DNA from: Rhodoferax fermentans
GTDB taxonomy: Bacteria > Pseudomonadota > Gammaproteobacteria > Burkholderiales > Burkholderiaceae_C
Length of the DNA stretch: 64,000 nt
Assembly: GCF_002017865.1 (NCBI RefSeq)
Contig: NZ_MTJN01000002.1
Coordinates: forward strand, 3,782,001-3,846,000
Reading direction: 5' to 3'
The position numbers and the translations under genes were made by a program. Positions 15,102 to 24,334 of the stretch are shown in pieces. Under the pieces are notes generated by a model that saw only the letters and a program-made list of their open reading frames with translations, was not told the DNA's origin and made no database searches. How positions within the stretch are numbered: the stretch's first letter is position 1; each line of letters opens with the position of its first letter.

Positions 15102-17858
15102 TCAGGGCTTCAACAACACCTTCAGCACATTTTGCAGGCGTCGTGCGGCAGCGGCATCGAAGCCGCCGCCCAGCACCACGGCAGCATCCTGGCCCCAGGT
15201 CTGCACCGGTGCCGGGTCGTTGCGTTTGGTGAGCAATTGCAGTTGCAACATGCGCCGGTCGCTGATGTGTTCAGCCGGTGTTGGCACCTCAGCGGCCATC
15301 TCCAGGCGCAGCAGTGCGGTGCTGGCGTCTCCTGCGGGCGCCTGGGTGACGGCTTTGGACCAGGCGGCGCGCACCGCAGGGGCCACACGGCTGCCCAGCT
15401 CTTGCACGCTGGGCACCAGCTCGGCATCCCGTTTTTCCCAGGCAGTCAGCAAGTTGGTCAGTGCTTCGCCATGGGCTTGGGCGGCCAGTTTGCGCAGCGC
15501 CTGCTGGGCTTGTTCAAACGCGTCACGCTGGGCGCGGAAGGCGGCATCACCCAGGCGCGGTGCGTCAAAACGATCCCCAACCGGTGCGCGCTCAGATCGG
15601 GCATCTCGGAAACCGCCACGGTCATCACCACGTGCACCCGGACGGGCATCACGCCCACCGTCACGGCCACCAGGGCGGCCGCTGTCTTTGCGGTCACCAA
15701 ACTTGCCACCGCGTGTCGGAAGCGCAGGCGCTTCTTTTTTCATGCCTGGGCGGTCATCACCGCGCATGGCCACCACCGGCTTACGAACCACCGGTTTGGC
15801 CACCTCAGGCGCAGCCTCGGCAGAGGGCTCCGTTGGCGCGTCGTCATTGGGGGCTGCTGCATCTGCTGCGGTATCAGGAGCATCCTGCCCTTGTTGAGTC
15901 TGGGCTTGAGCCGATTTTTCATCAGAAGTCTGCGCAGCAGCGGCCACCGCAGCCTGGGCCTGGGCTTGGCCACGCAAGGCAGCGTCCAGCGCGGCCATGG
16001 CGGTCTTGATCGCCTGGGCGTCACCCGAGGCGTTGGCGGCTTGGAGCGCCTTGGAGGCGTCCAGCACAATGCGGTCACGTTCACTCAGGGCGTTCTGTGC
16101 CTTCTCGCGCTCAGCCGTCTTGCGGTTGAAGGCCTCGTCAATCGGTTTGCGGAAAGCGTCCCACAGTTTTTGCTCATGGCGACGGTCCATCGGCACGCGG
16201 TGTGCCTCGGCCTGCCAGCGCTGTTGTAATGCCTTGACGGCGTCGATACGCAACACTTCCTGGGCACCCAGTTGCTTGGCCTCGTCGATCATCGCGTGAC
16301 GGGCTGCCAGGCTGACTTTTTGCAAGGCTTCGAGCGGCGCTGCTGCCTCGTCGATGGCGGCTTTCCAGAGGGTGTTCAACTCGGCATACATCTTCTCGCC
16401 GACGTGGCCGGACTCGCGCCAGCGGTCGCCAAACTGGTGCAGCACCCGGTTGAAACCCTTCCAGTCGTCGTCCAGCGCGGTGCGGTTGGCCTCGGCCCAG
16501 GCTTTGACCTCGGCAATCAGAGCCAGGCGTTGGGCGCGGTGTTCCGCCGTCTCAGCCTTGAGTTTCTCGAGCCAGACTTCCACCACTTTGTGGGCTTCGT
16601 TGCAGGCGTCATCAAAACGTTTCCACAGGCCGTGGTTGGGCACACCACCCTGGTCGGTCAGTTTCCATTGCTCGCGCAGGCTACGCAGGGATTCCTGCAT
16701 CTTGCGGCCGCCAATGGCCTGGCCTTCGGGGCGCTTGAGCAAGCCCTCGGCCTTGCTCACCAGCTCTTCGCGCAACTGGTCGGCACGCCAGCGTTGCCAG
16801 CCTTCCAACTCACCGGCGGCGGCCAGCGCACTGCGGGCCTGGTTTTCGAGCTTGTCGTCGATCAGACGGCCAAATTCCTTGAGCGCATTGCGCAAGGCGT
16901 TGGCGGCACCGGCGCTGGCTTTGCCATGGCCTTCAGCGACTTCCTGCTCTAATTTGGTGAGCGCATCAGCCACAGCAGACGTGGCCTTGGCCTTGATTTC
17001 GGGGTCTACCGGGGCTTTCGGTGCCTTGACCACCGGCTCCAGCGGGATGCCGCGCAACACGCGCAATTCGTCGGCCCAGACCGGCACATTGGGCAGCGGC
17101 GCGCTGGCATCTTCGGCGGCCAACACGGTGGCGCTCAGGGCGGCCTGGAAGGCCTCCCAGACCAGGCCCAACTGGGCTTGTGAGGCCTGCAGCTGCGGCA
17201 CAAACTTGGCGTCCACACTGGGCCAATTGGCATCGTTGGCCAAAGCGGTGGCCTCGGCCTGCCAGTTGCTGACATCCACGCTGAGTCCAGCTTGGGCGGC
17301 CTGGGCGTCTTGCCAGGGTTTGGTGGACAACACCTCGATGCGCTGGGCCACCAGCACGGCGGCCTCACGCTGCACCTGCACCCGGTGCTGCAAATCCTCG
17401 ATGGCACGCACCCGCTCCACCAGCTGGGCTTTCAGGCCAGCCAGGGGCTCCTTGCTCAGCGGTGCACCGGCCTTGGCGGCATCGCGCTGCCAGGCCAGGG
17501 CGTCGGCCAAATTCAGTTTGGACGCAGCCAGCAGCGCCTGGGCCTTGTCAGCCCACTCTAGCGCAATGGTGGCCTGGGTCTTGCTGCGTTTGATCTCGTC
17601 GAGTTTTTCACGCAGCAATTTGGCGGCACCCTTGTCCTTGCCACTGAGCTCCTTGAACACCTGCTGCAGCTGCTCAGGCGTGGGACCGCTGGCCAACCAG
17701 TCGCGGATGCAGGCCATGCGTTCACCCGAGGTCTGGGCAGAAAACGCACCGTGCGTCATCTTGTCCAGGGGGTGGGCCTCTTGGGTTTTGGCTGGCGCGG
17801 CAGCAGCGTCAGTGGTGGGTTCTGCAGGGTTGTTTTTGGAGAAGGGAAACATCGACAT
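15102..17858 (-). CDS. DUF349 domain protein with Arg/Gly-rich segment
   Basis: The 918-residue product (from ATG 17858; GTG 17867 and ATG 17852 are also in frame) is almost entirely helical. Several DUF349 units are readable: LWKRFDDACNEAHKVVEVW, RWRESGHVGEKMYAELNTLW and RHEQKLWDAFRKPIDEAF. After these comes an acidic/Ala-rich linker. Then a basic, glycine- and arginine-rich stretch (roughly residues 670-760: KFGDRKDSGRPGGRDGGRDA, then RGDDRGGFRDARSER) precedes a final helical domain. DUF349 proteins have no established biochemical activity. The Arg/Gly tract suggests nucleic-acid binding, which is an inference. There is no signal peptide. Confidence 0.85.
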   Translation of the reverse strand: MSMFPFSKNNPAEPTTDAAAAPAKTQEAHPLDKMTHGAFSAQTSGERMACIRDWLASGPTPEQLQQVFKELSGKDKGAAKLLREKLDEIKRSKTQATIALEWADKAQALLAASKLNLADALAWQRDAAKAGAPLSKEPLAGLKAQLVERVRAIEDLQHRVQVQREAAVLVAQRIEVLSTKPWQDAQAAQAGLSVDVSNWQAEATALANDANWPSVDAKFVPQLQASQAQLGLVWEAFQAALSATVLAAEDASAPLPNVPVWADELRVLRGIPLEPVVKAPKAPVDPEIKAKATSAVADALTKLEQEVAEGHGKASAGAANALRNALKEFGRLIDDKLENQARSALAAAGELEGWQRWRADQLREELVSKAEGLLKRPEGQAIGGRKMQESLRSLREQWKLTDQGGVPNHGLWKRFDDACNEAHKVVEVWLEKLKAETAEHRAQRLALIAEVKAWAEANRTALDDDWKGFNRVLHQFGDRWRESGHVGEKMYAELNTLWKAAIDEAAAPLEALQKVSLAARHAMIDEAKQLGAQEVLRIDAVKALQQRWQAEAHRVPMDRRHEQKLWDAFRKPIDEAFNRKTAEREKAQNALSERDRIVLDASKALQAANASGDAQAIKTAMAALDAALRGQAQAQAAVAAAAQTSDEKSAQAQTQQGQDAPDTAADAAAPNDDAPTEPSAEAAPEVAKPVVRKPVVAMRGDDRPGMKKEAPALPTRGGKFGDRKDSGRPGGRDGGRDARPGARGDDRGGFRDARSERAPVGDRFDAPRLGDAAFRAQRDAFEQAQQALRKLAAQAHGEALTNLLTAWEKRDAELVPSVQELGSRVAPAVRAAWSKAVTQAPAGDASTALLRLEMAAEVPTPAEHISDRRMLQLQLLTKRNDPAPVQTWGQDAAVVLGGGFDAAAARRLQNVLKVLLKP

Positions 17859-17967
17859 CGCACGCACAAAAATAAAAAGTGCCTGCAGCTGAGCGGCAGG
17901 AGCAAACCCCTATTTTCGCCGCGTTTTGGTGCAGCTTCGAAAACATTTGTTCAGATCATTCGCCAAG

Positions 17968-20900
17968 CTAGTCGGTGGCCAGGTTCAACTCGGCCCTCGG
18001 CTGCCATTTGGCCTCGGGGGACACCGCCTTGGCGGCCCCCAAAAACAGCCGCTCCGGCGGCAGTTTCTGACTCGCCAGGTAGTCGCGCACGACCACGCCA
18101 CGTTTGAGCGCCAGCGCCTGCATGGCCGACTCGGAGGCGTCCAGATGGGTCAGCAACAAGGCCTCCATCTCCTCGACCGGGATGTCCTTGGTCAGCCCGA
18201 TCAGGTTGCGCGGCTTGGGAAAGTCACCGCGCCGGTACACCCGTTTGAGAAGCTGCGGGTATTCCTCGACCGACACCGTGATCGGGGTGGCGGTGGCCTG
18301 CACCTGGGTAGCAGGCAGAGCGCGGCGTTTTTCACCGAGCACCAGGGCCTGCAACTGCTGACGTTTGTAGGCCTCGCGCTCGGCCTCCAGGCTGGCGGTA
18401 CCGACCACGGTCATCTTCAGGGCCGGACGCTCCTGCAAGACCTTGGCCACCTTGTCCAGGCTGGTTTTGGCTGCCTCATTGAGCAACGCCGAACCGGCAT
18501 CAAAGCTGACGGTGCTGAGTTCCTCACCACCGCTGCCGCCAAACAGGTTGGCGATCAGGCTGAACGGTGCGGTGACAGCCCGCAGAATCAGGTTGCCGAT
18601 GACCTTGAACACAATCGGCATCAGGCGGAACTGCGGGTCATTGAGTGAACCGCTGATCGGCACATTGAGGTCAATCACGCCGTTGCGGTCAGCCAGCAAA
18701 GCCACCGCCAGCTTGACCGGCAGGCTCCTGGTGGCACCGGGCACCGCGTCACCAAAACGCAGCTGGTTGAGCACCAGCTGGTTGCTGGCGGTGAGCTGGC
18801 CGTCGGGCTGCACCTTGTAGGCCACATCCACACTGAGCTTGCCACGCTCGATGCCATAACCCGCGTACCGCGCCGAGTAGGTGGACAGCGGCGCCAGCTC
18901 CAGGTCACGCACCTTGCCCTGGATGTCCAGCACCATCGGCTGCACCAGCGGGTTGATCTTGCCCAGCACCTCCAGCGTGGCGCTGCCCTCGGCGCGGCCG
19001 CGCAGCTCCAGGTCAGCCAGTTGCGGTTCGCCCGCTGCCGTCTGCGAGGAAAAGGCGCTGAGTTTGCCGACCAGCTCACTGAGGTCGGCGGTGTAATTGG
19101 GCTGGATGAAGTGGTCGGTGAAGTTGATGCGCCCCTGCAGCAGGCTGATCGGGCCAAATTGGATCACCGGTGCCAAGGCCTGGCTGACTGAAGCTGGGCT
19201 TGACGTGGCGGCAGACACGGCCGGTGCGCTGGCAAGTGCTACGTTTTTAGAAGCACCCTGCCCTGTATTCACAGGGGCTTGATCGGTTTTTTTCATGACA
19301 TCCTGCAGATTCAGACGCCCCTCTTTGTTGAGGATCAGCCGGGCATAAAAATCGCTGAGCACTGTGCCAGCCACCTTGACCTGGGTGGCAACACCAGGCG
19401 CCAGCGCCAGGTCCACACCGCTGAGGCTCAGGCTTTTCCAGCGCAACAGTTCTTCAGCAGCCACAAAGGGCTCGGTTTGCGCCAGGCTGCGCGCCTGCAG
19501 GTCGTCCAACCGGGCGTCACCCGTCACACGCAAACTCAGGCCGCTGGGCTGCTGGGCCAGGTTGAGGCGGCCTTTGAAACCGGCGTCAGCCCGCAGCAGC
19601 GCCACATTCAGACTGTCCAGAAAGTAAGGCGCCACCGCGTGCAAGGGCAAACGCTCGGCCACCAGTTCACCCTTGAGCGCCAGCGGGCTCACAGCACCGC
19701 TGCCGCGCCACGTCAGCTTGCCCGGTTCGGTGTGGCGATGGCGCAGCCGGGTCGACAGGTTGATGTCAAACGGCGCACGGCTGGCCGTCGACAGCTTCTT
19801 GAGCTGCAGACTCAAATCACTGAGCTCCAGCCGCACAGGCTGGGCGGGTGCCCTGTCCAACAGGCTCAGCTTGCCCTGCTCCAGCTGCAGCCGATCCACA
19901 CTCAACAGCCAAGGCTTGTCGGCACTGGGGGGCTTGCTTGTTTTGGCGGTCTTGGTACTTGCGGCGGCAGTGACGGGCTGGGGTGCCGAGGGCTGCACTT
20001 TGAACCAGTCTTCGTACATCCAGCGCCCGGCCACGTCACGCACCAGGCGTGTGCTGGGCTGGCTGAGCTTGACAGAGCCGAAGTGGACGGAGCGGGCCTG
20101 GGTATCCATCAGCACATCAGCCAGCTGCAGCTGTTGAATGCTGGCCAATGCGGCTTTTTGGTCACCTGTCAGCGCCAGTTTGTCCAGGCTCAGTTGGGCC
20201 AGTTGCACGCGGGTCGATGTCGCCTGGGTGGCTCTGGCAGCACGCCAGTTCAGCGTCAGATCGGTACTCAAGCGCCCATCCAGCTTGGGCTGCAGATACA
20301 CACCCACATAGGGTGCAGCCAGCGCCAGTGGCAGCTCGCTGAGTTGCACCGCCACCTCAGCCACCTGGTCGGTGGCGCTGCCTTTGAACTGCAGGCTGGC
20401 ACTGGCGAGCTTGGCGCTGCCCTCAAACGGCAGCGCCTGGCTGAACGGCCAGGCCAGGGCACGGGCTTGCAGTTGCAGCGACTTCACACTGAGCTGGGCG
20501 GGTTTGGGCAATGCAGCGTCCAGCCAGGTGAGCTCACCGTCCTGCAACAGCAGCTCATCCACCTTGAGCTGCCAGGGGGTGGCCGGCGCTGCGGCTGCAG
20601 CCTTGATGTCTTTTTGGCCTGCAGCCCCGATGCTACTTGGGCTGGCCGCTTCACTTTTTGAAACTTTCCCAAGGGATTTCTCAGCGACCAACGTCATCAG
20701 CTCCAGGACACCAGCGTGATTGCGGCGTAATGTCAGATGTGGCTGGGTGAGTTCGATGCGGCCCAGCTGCACCTGGCGCGCCAGAGGGCGTACGTCTTTG
20801 AGCTGGATGCCCAGACGTTCAAAGGCCAGCAACTCAGCACCACTGCGGGCCGAGTTCAATTGCAGTTGGCGGGCTGACAGCTGGCCACTGAGCTTGACAG

Positions 20901-21741
20901 CGGTCTGGTCGGTTTGTTCAAAAGCGAGCTGGAGGTCGGCGTCGAGCACCGCCGAGCGCAGACGCACTGGCAGGCTGGCCGGCCAATACACCAGGTAAGG
21001 GGCCAGATCCAGGTCCTTGACCACCAGATGGGCGTCGGTCTTGCGCGTCTGGGCAAAAGGGGTGGCAAGGGCCGACGAGTCAAACTGGCTGCCGTTGAGC
21101 TCAAAAGCCAGTCTGGGGCTGACCAGCACCTCGCGTTTGGAATCCAGATTGCTCAGAAAAGGCACACTGAGCTGCAAGCGACTCAACTGGTGGACCTGGT
21201 TCCTGGGGCCATCGGTGAAACGCACGACACCATCGGACAACACCAGGTTGTAGAGCGCAAAACGCAGCGGCTCGGCGGGTGTCGGGGCTGGCGCGTCCTC
21301 CGGGCCGGCCAATCTGGCGAGTACGTCATCCACATCGTAGCGGCCTTCTCCGGTGTGGGTCAGGTTCAAACGTGGCGAGTCCAGCACCAGCGCATCCACC
21401 ACGGGCGCCAGCCGCAGCAGCGACTGCAGTTCCATATCGATAGAGAGCCGGGCCACCGTCAGCTGCGGCCCGCTGGCCGCATCCACACCAGCCACCGCCA
21501 GGTCAGACACGCTGAGCTCCAGCGACCAGGGGCGGAAATCCACCTGCCCCACGGTCACCTGGCGCCCAAGCAGCTCAGTCAGGCGGATTTGTGCCTGCGA
21601 TTTGAGCAAGGGCGGCAGCGACAGCCAGCTCAGCAACCACAACAACAGCAAGCCCACCAGCGCCCAGGCGCCACGGCGCAGCCAGATCAGAGTCAGAGGA
21701 TGTTTGCGAGTTGGGGTGGGGTTGGCTTGATCGGTCGGCAT
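17968..21741 (-). CDS. Giant AsmA-like DUF748 membrane-anchored protein
   Basis: The 1257-residue protein has one N-terminal membrane helix (ALVGLLLLWLLSWLSLPPLL, about 32-51). A long periplasmic region follows, with repeated AsmA-type segments such as FRPWSLELSVSDLAVAG, VDALVLDSPRLNLTH and GSLNDPQFRLMPIVFKVIGN, the last typical of DUF748. The final part (VSFDAGSALLNEAAKTSLDK then MTVVGTAS) resembles an OmpA-like domain. AsmA-family proteins are large envelope proteins implicated in phospholipid transfer to the outer membrane; the role here is inferred. An R1 copy (19237-19296) encodes part of a low-complexity linker near the middle. There is no clear operon partner, and it is divergent from the lytic transglycosylase. 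Confidence 0.85.
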   Translation of the reverse strand: MPTDQANPTPTRKHPLTLIWLRRGAWALVGLLLLWLLSWLSLPPLLKSQAQIRLTELLGRQVTVGQVDFRPWSLELSVSDLAVAGVDAASGPQLTVARLSIDMELQSLLRLAPVVDALVLDSPRLNLTHTGEGRYDVDDVLARLAGPEDAPAPTPAEPLRFALYNLVLSDGVVRFTDGPRNQVHQLSRLQLSVPFLSNLDSKREVLVSPRLAFELNGSQFDSSALATPFAQTRKTDAHLVVKDLDLAPYLVYWPASLPVRLRSAVLDADLQLAFEQTDQTAVKLSGQLSARQLQLNSARSGAELLAFERLGIQLKDVRPLARQVQLGRIELTQPHLTLRRNHAGVLELMTLVAEKSLGKVSKSEAASPSSIGAAGQKDIKAAAAAPATPWQLKVDELLLQDGELTWLDAALPKPAQLSVKSLQLQARALAWPFSQALPFEGSAKLASASLQFKGSATDQVAEVAVQLSELPLALAAPYVGVYLQPKLDGRLSTDLTLNWRAARATQATSTRVQLAQLSLDKLALTGDQKAALASIQQLQLADVLMDTQARSVHFGSVKLSQPSTRLVRDVAGRWMYEDWFKVQPSAPQPVTAAASTKTAKTSKPPSADKPWLLSVDRLQLEQGKLSLLDRAPAQPVRLELSDLSLQLKKLSTASRAPFDINLSTRLRHRHTEPGKLTWRGSGAVSPLALKGELVAERLPLHAVAPYFLDSLNVALLRADAGFKGRLNLAQQPSGLSLRVTGDARLDDLQARSLAQTEPFVAAEELLRWKSLSLSGVDLALAPGVATQVKVAGTVLSDFYARLILNKEGRLNLQDVMKKTDQAPVNTGQGASKNVALASAPAVSAATSSPASVSQALAPVIQFGPISLLQGRINFTDHFIQPNYTADLSELVGKLSAFSSQTAAGEPQLADLELRGRAEGSATLEVLGKINPLVQPMVLDIQGKVRDLELAPLSTYSARYAGYGIERGKLSVDVAYKVQPDGQLTASNQLVLNQLRFGDAVPGATRSLPVKLAVALLADRNGVIDLNVPISGSLNDPQFRLMPIVFKVIGNLILRAVTAPFSLIANLFGGSGGEELSTVSFDAGSALLNEAAKTSLDKVAKVLQERPALKMTVVGTASLEAEREAYKRQQLQALVLGEKRRALPATQVQATATPITVSVEEYPQLLKRVYRRGDFPKPRNLIGLTKDIPVEEMEALLLTHLDASESAMQALALKRGVVVRDYLASQKLPPERLFLGAAKAVSPEAKWQPRAELNLATD
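19237..19296 (+). repeat. R1 repeat copy inside the DUF748 gene
   Basis: The plus strand reads GTGCTACGTTTTTAGAAGCA, then CCCTG-CCCTG-tattca-CAGGGG, then CTTGATCGGTTTTTTTCAT. Both A/T halves and the core palindrome (with compensating CCCTG/CAGGG changes) are kept. On the coding strand it encodes MKKTDQAPVNTGQGASKNVA without a stop. Confidence 0.65.
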
Positions 21742-21832
21742 ACCCGGATTTTGAGCGCATCAGGCGGCAAATCGCGGAGAAAAAGGCCACGGAATTCCAC
21801 AATTTTTGGCATAACAAATGAATTCCTTATGG

Positions 21833-21862
21833 TTGACCCGGCATATCAAACCCACCTAGAAT
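21833..21862 (+). promoter_or_regulatory. Candidate sigma-70 promoter for the lytic transglycosylase gene
   Basis: TTGACC (-35), an 18-bp spacer and TAGAAT (-10) lie about 180 bases before the start codon, in an A/T-richer stretch of the divergent gap. The rest of the 300-base gap shows nothing else recognisable. Confidence 0.5.
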
Positions 21863-22040
21863 CCGCCCAACCCGGTCATTCCGGGATTTCTACAAGCTGC
21901 CGACCCCGGCAACATCAAATCTCTGCATCCACAAGAAGGACGTCAAAAGCAGGATATTGATAGCGTAACAACCCAGGCGAGTGTTCATTTCTGCAGCATC
22001 CCATGCCGCATGTGGAACCCCCGCGCAAGAAGGAGAAGCT

Positions 22041-22883
22041 ATGTCAGCATCTACATCATCGTTGTCCCAAAACCTGCGACGCGCCACCGCGACGGTCGCC
22101 AAAGGTTTTTTCGACATCACTCACAACAGCATCGCCCTGATTGGCGTGGCTGTCATTTTTATCGCCATCGCCTTGTTTGCCCGCCCTGAGTTGCGTGAAC
22201 TGGGTGAAGTCAAGCTGTTTGGCTGGCTGCAGGAACGTCAGGCCGAAATCTCCGGCCTGGTCAAGGACCCGGCCGCCATCGAACGCGCCACCGCAACCAA
22301 CCCCAAGGACTTGCCCAAGCAGCAGGCTACGGTGGCCCTGTGGCTGAGCAAAAAATACCATGTGGCGCCGGAGCCCATCAGCGCCATCGTGTCCGAAGCA
22401 TTTGAGGTCGGCAGCCGTGTGCGGCTGGACCCCGCTCTGATCCTGGCGGTGATGGCCGTTGAGTCTGGCTTCAATCCGTTTGCCCAAAGCCATGTCGGCG
22501 CCCAGGGGCTGATGCAGGTGATGACACGGGTGCACAAGGACAAGTACCAGAACTTCGGGGGCGAATTTGCCGCCTTTGATCCCTTGGCCAACCTGCAGGT
22601 CGGTGTCAAGGTGCTGCTCGATTGCATCCGCACCGCTGGGTCCATTGAAGGTGGCCTCAAATATTACGTGGGCGCCGCCAACGTGGACGATGACAATGGC
22701 TACACCGCCAAGGTGATGGCCGAGTACACCCGTCTGCAGCAAGTCGCTTTGGGGCGCGCGGTACCGGCATTTCTGCCGGTGGTGATTGCGCCCAAGGAAG
22801 AGGCTTTGCCAACACCCGCATCCAGCCAGCCCAGCACCTCCGTAAAAACCGCCGAGAAATCAGCCACCGTGGCTTTGAACTGA
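22041..22883 (+). CDS. Membrane-anchored lytic transglycosylase (SLT domain)
   Basis: It is predicted to cleave peptidoglycan between MurNAc and GlcNAc. The 280-residue product has an N-terminal membrane helix (NSIALIGVAVIFIAIALFA, 29-47). An SLT domain follows, with the catalytic glutamate E141 in AVMAVESGFNPFAQS and the downstream GAQGLMQVM and YYVGAANV signatures. A Ser/Thr/Pro-rich tail closes it. ATG 22041 is supported by AAGGAG six bases upstream; the in-frame codon at 21981 lacks this. It precedes the ZTP riboswitch and glyA but is probably a separate transcription unit. Confidence 0.9.
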   Translation: MSASTSSLSQNLRRATATVAKGFFDITHNSIALIGVAVIFIAIALFARPELRELGEVKLFGWLQERQAEISGLVKDPAAIERATATNPKDLPKQQATVALWLSKKYHVAPEPISAIVSEAFEVGSRVRLDPALILAVMAVESGFNPFAQSHVGAQGLMQVMTRVHKDKYQNFGGEFAAFDPLANLQVGVKVLLDCIRTAGSIEGGLKYYVGAANVDDDNGYTAKVMAEYTRLQQVALGRAVPAFLPVVIAPKEEALPTPASSQPSTSVKTAEKSATVALN

Positions 22884-22906
22884 GTCTGCTCAGATTAAAA
22901 TCTGCT

Positions 22907-23027
22907 GCGTACGCAACTGGCGATAGGCACCCCACCCGCACGGGTCTGGCGGTGCCGATGTGGGAACACCACGGGGGAGCGTGCCGCAACATCCATTGGG
23001 GTTTTGCGTTCAGCCGTTCGCCTGGGC
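22907..23027 (+). promoter_or_regulatory. ZTP riboswitch (pfl motif) upstream of glyA
   Basis: The aptamer shows the pfl/ZTP landmarks. P1 pairs GCGTACGC (22907-22914) with GCGTGCCGC (22979-22987, one bulge). Next come AACTGGCGA, then the P2 hairpin GTGG-gaaca-CCAC (22960-22972) and GGGGGAGCG. The 3' domain is GCC-gttcgcctg-GGC (23013-23027). GGCG (22919-22922) can form the known pseudoknot with CGCC (23019-23022). An extra hairpin, GGCACC...GGTGCC (22926-22956), is inserted between the conserved blocks. Known ZTP riboswitches sense ZMP/ZTP, the alarm for low 10-formyl-THF, and switch one-carbon genes on. glyA fits as the target. Confidence 0.92.
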
Positions 23028-23081
23028 AGCCCTGGTGTCATCACGTGGATGATGCTCAGGCCATAGTCTTTTAGGACTGCC
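23025..23081 (+). promoter_or_regulatory. Expression platform of the glyA ZTP riboswitch
   Basis: GGCAGcCCT (23025-23033) can pair with AGGaCTGCC (23073-23081), masking the Shine-Dalgarno AGGA up to the base before the ATG. GGC of the first strand is also the 3' arm of aptamer helix P3, so the two folds exclude each other. Ligand binding should free translation. This is read from base pairing only. Confidence 0.6.
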
Positions 23082-24326
23082 ATGTTCAACCGCAATATTC
23101 TCATTGAGCAAACCGACCCCGAGTTGTTTGCCGCCATCCAATCCGAAAACCAGCGCCAGCAAGACCACATTGAGCTGATCGCCAGTGAAAACTACGCCTC
23201 ACCTGCCGTCATGGCCGCGCAAGGCACCCAACTAACCAACAAATACGCTGAGGGCTACCCCGGCAAACGCTACTACGGCGGTTGCGAGTTTGTTGACATC
23301 GCCGAACAACTGGCCATTGACCGTGTCAAACAAATTTTTGGAGCAGAGGCAGCGAATGTGCAACCGCATTGCGGAGCATCCGCCAACGAAGCCGTTTTCC
23401 TGGCCTTTTTGAAACCCGGCGACACCATCATGGGCATGAGCCTGGCCGAAGGTGGCCACCTGACCCACGGCATGGCACTGAACATGAGCGGCAAATGGTT
23501 CAACGTGGTGAGTTATGGCCTGGACGCCAACGAAGCGATTGATTACGACGCGATGGAGCGCAAAGCCCATGAGACCAAGCCAAAACTGATCATTGCCGGC
23601 GCCAGTGCTTACTCTCTTGCTATTGATTTTGAGCGTTTCGCCAAAGTCGCCAAAGATGTCGGTGCGATCTTCATGGTCGACATGGCGCACTATGCGGGCT
23701 TGATTGCCGCCGGTGTCTACCCCAACCCGGTGCCCCATGCCGACATCGTCACCAGCACCACCCACAAGAGCCTGCGTGGCCCGCGCGGCGGCATCATCCT
23801 GATGAAAGCGCAGCACGAGAAAGCCATCAACAGCGCGATCTTCCCCGGCCTGCAAGGTGGTCCCTTGATGCATGTGATTGCCGCCAAGGCGGTGGCGTTC
23901 AAAGAAGCGTTACAACCCGAGTTCAAGCTCTACCAGCAACAGGTGCTGACCAACGCACGCATCGTGGCTGAAACACTCACCGCGCGCGGTCTACGCATTG
24001 TGAGCGGCCGCACTGAAAGCCACGTCATGCTGGTCGACCTGCGTGCCAAGGGCATCACCGGCAAGGAAGCCGAGGCCGTGTTGGGCGCCGCCCACATGAC
24101 CATCAACAAAAACGCGATCCCCAACGACCCCGAAAAGCCCATGGTCACCAGCGGCGTGCGCATCGGCACCCCGGCCATGACCACCCGGGGTTTCAAGGAC
24201 GAAGAAGCCCGACTGACTGCAAACCTGATAGCAGACGTGCTAGACAATCCAAGGGACAGCGCGCATATTGATGCGGTACGCGCGAAGGTGAATGCGCTGA
24301 CCGCCCGCTTCCCGGTCTACGGCTGA
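23082..24326 (+). CDS. glyA: Serine hydroxymethyltransferase
   Basis: This PLP enzyme interconverts serine plus THF with glycine plus 5,10-methylene-THF, the main one-carbon source. The 414-residue product is full length. It has the Tyr/Gly-rich [15 protein letters not shown] segment, [11 protein letters not shown], and the PLP lysine in [17 protein letters not shown] is five bases upstream of ATG 23082, within the riboswitch expression platform. nrdR follows after eight bases and may share the transcript. Confidence 0.97.
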   Translation: MFNRNILIEQTDPELFAAIQSENQRQQDHIELIASENYASPAVMAAQGTQLTNKYAEGYPGKRYYGGCEFVDIAEQLAIDRVKQIFGAEAANVQPHCGASANEAVFLAFLKPGDTIMGMSLAEGGHLTHGMALNMSGKWFNVVSYGLDANEAIDYDAMERKAHETKPKLIIAGASAYSLAIDFERFAKVAKDVGAIFMVDMAHYAGLIAAGVYPNPVPHADIVTSTTHKSLRGPRGGIILMKAQHEKAINSAIFPGLQGGPLMHVIAAKAVAFKEALQPEFKLYQQQVLTNARIVAETLTARGLRIVSGRTESHVMLVDLRAKGITGKEAEAVLGAAHMTINKNAIPNDPEKPMVTSGVRIGTPAMTTRGFKDEEARLTANLIADVLDNPRDSAHIDAVRAKVNALTARFPVYG

Positions 24327-24334
24327 GCAGCGGG

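Noticed and set aside
14661..16229. A 522-codon plus-strand frame crossing the chemoreceptor/DUF349 gap
   Set aside because: Most of it is antisense to the DUF349 gene. The gap part has no start signal or domain.
23605..23640. R1-like half (GTGCTTACTC...GCTATTGATTTT) inside glyA
   Set aside because: The translated segment [12 protein letters not shown] matches normal GlyA, and the palindrome core is missing.
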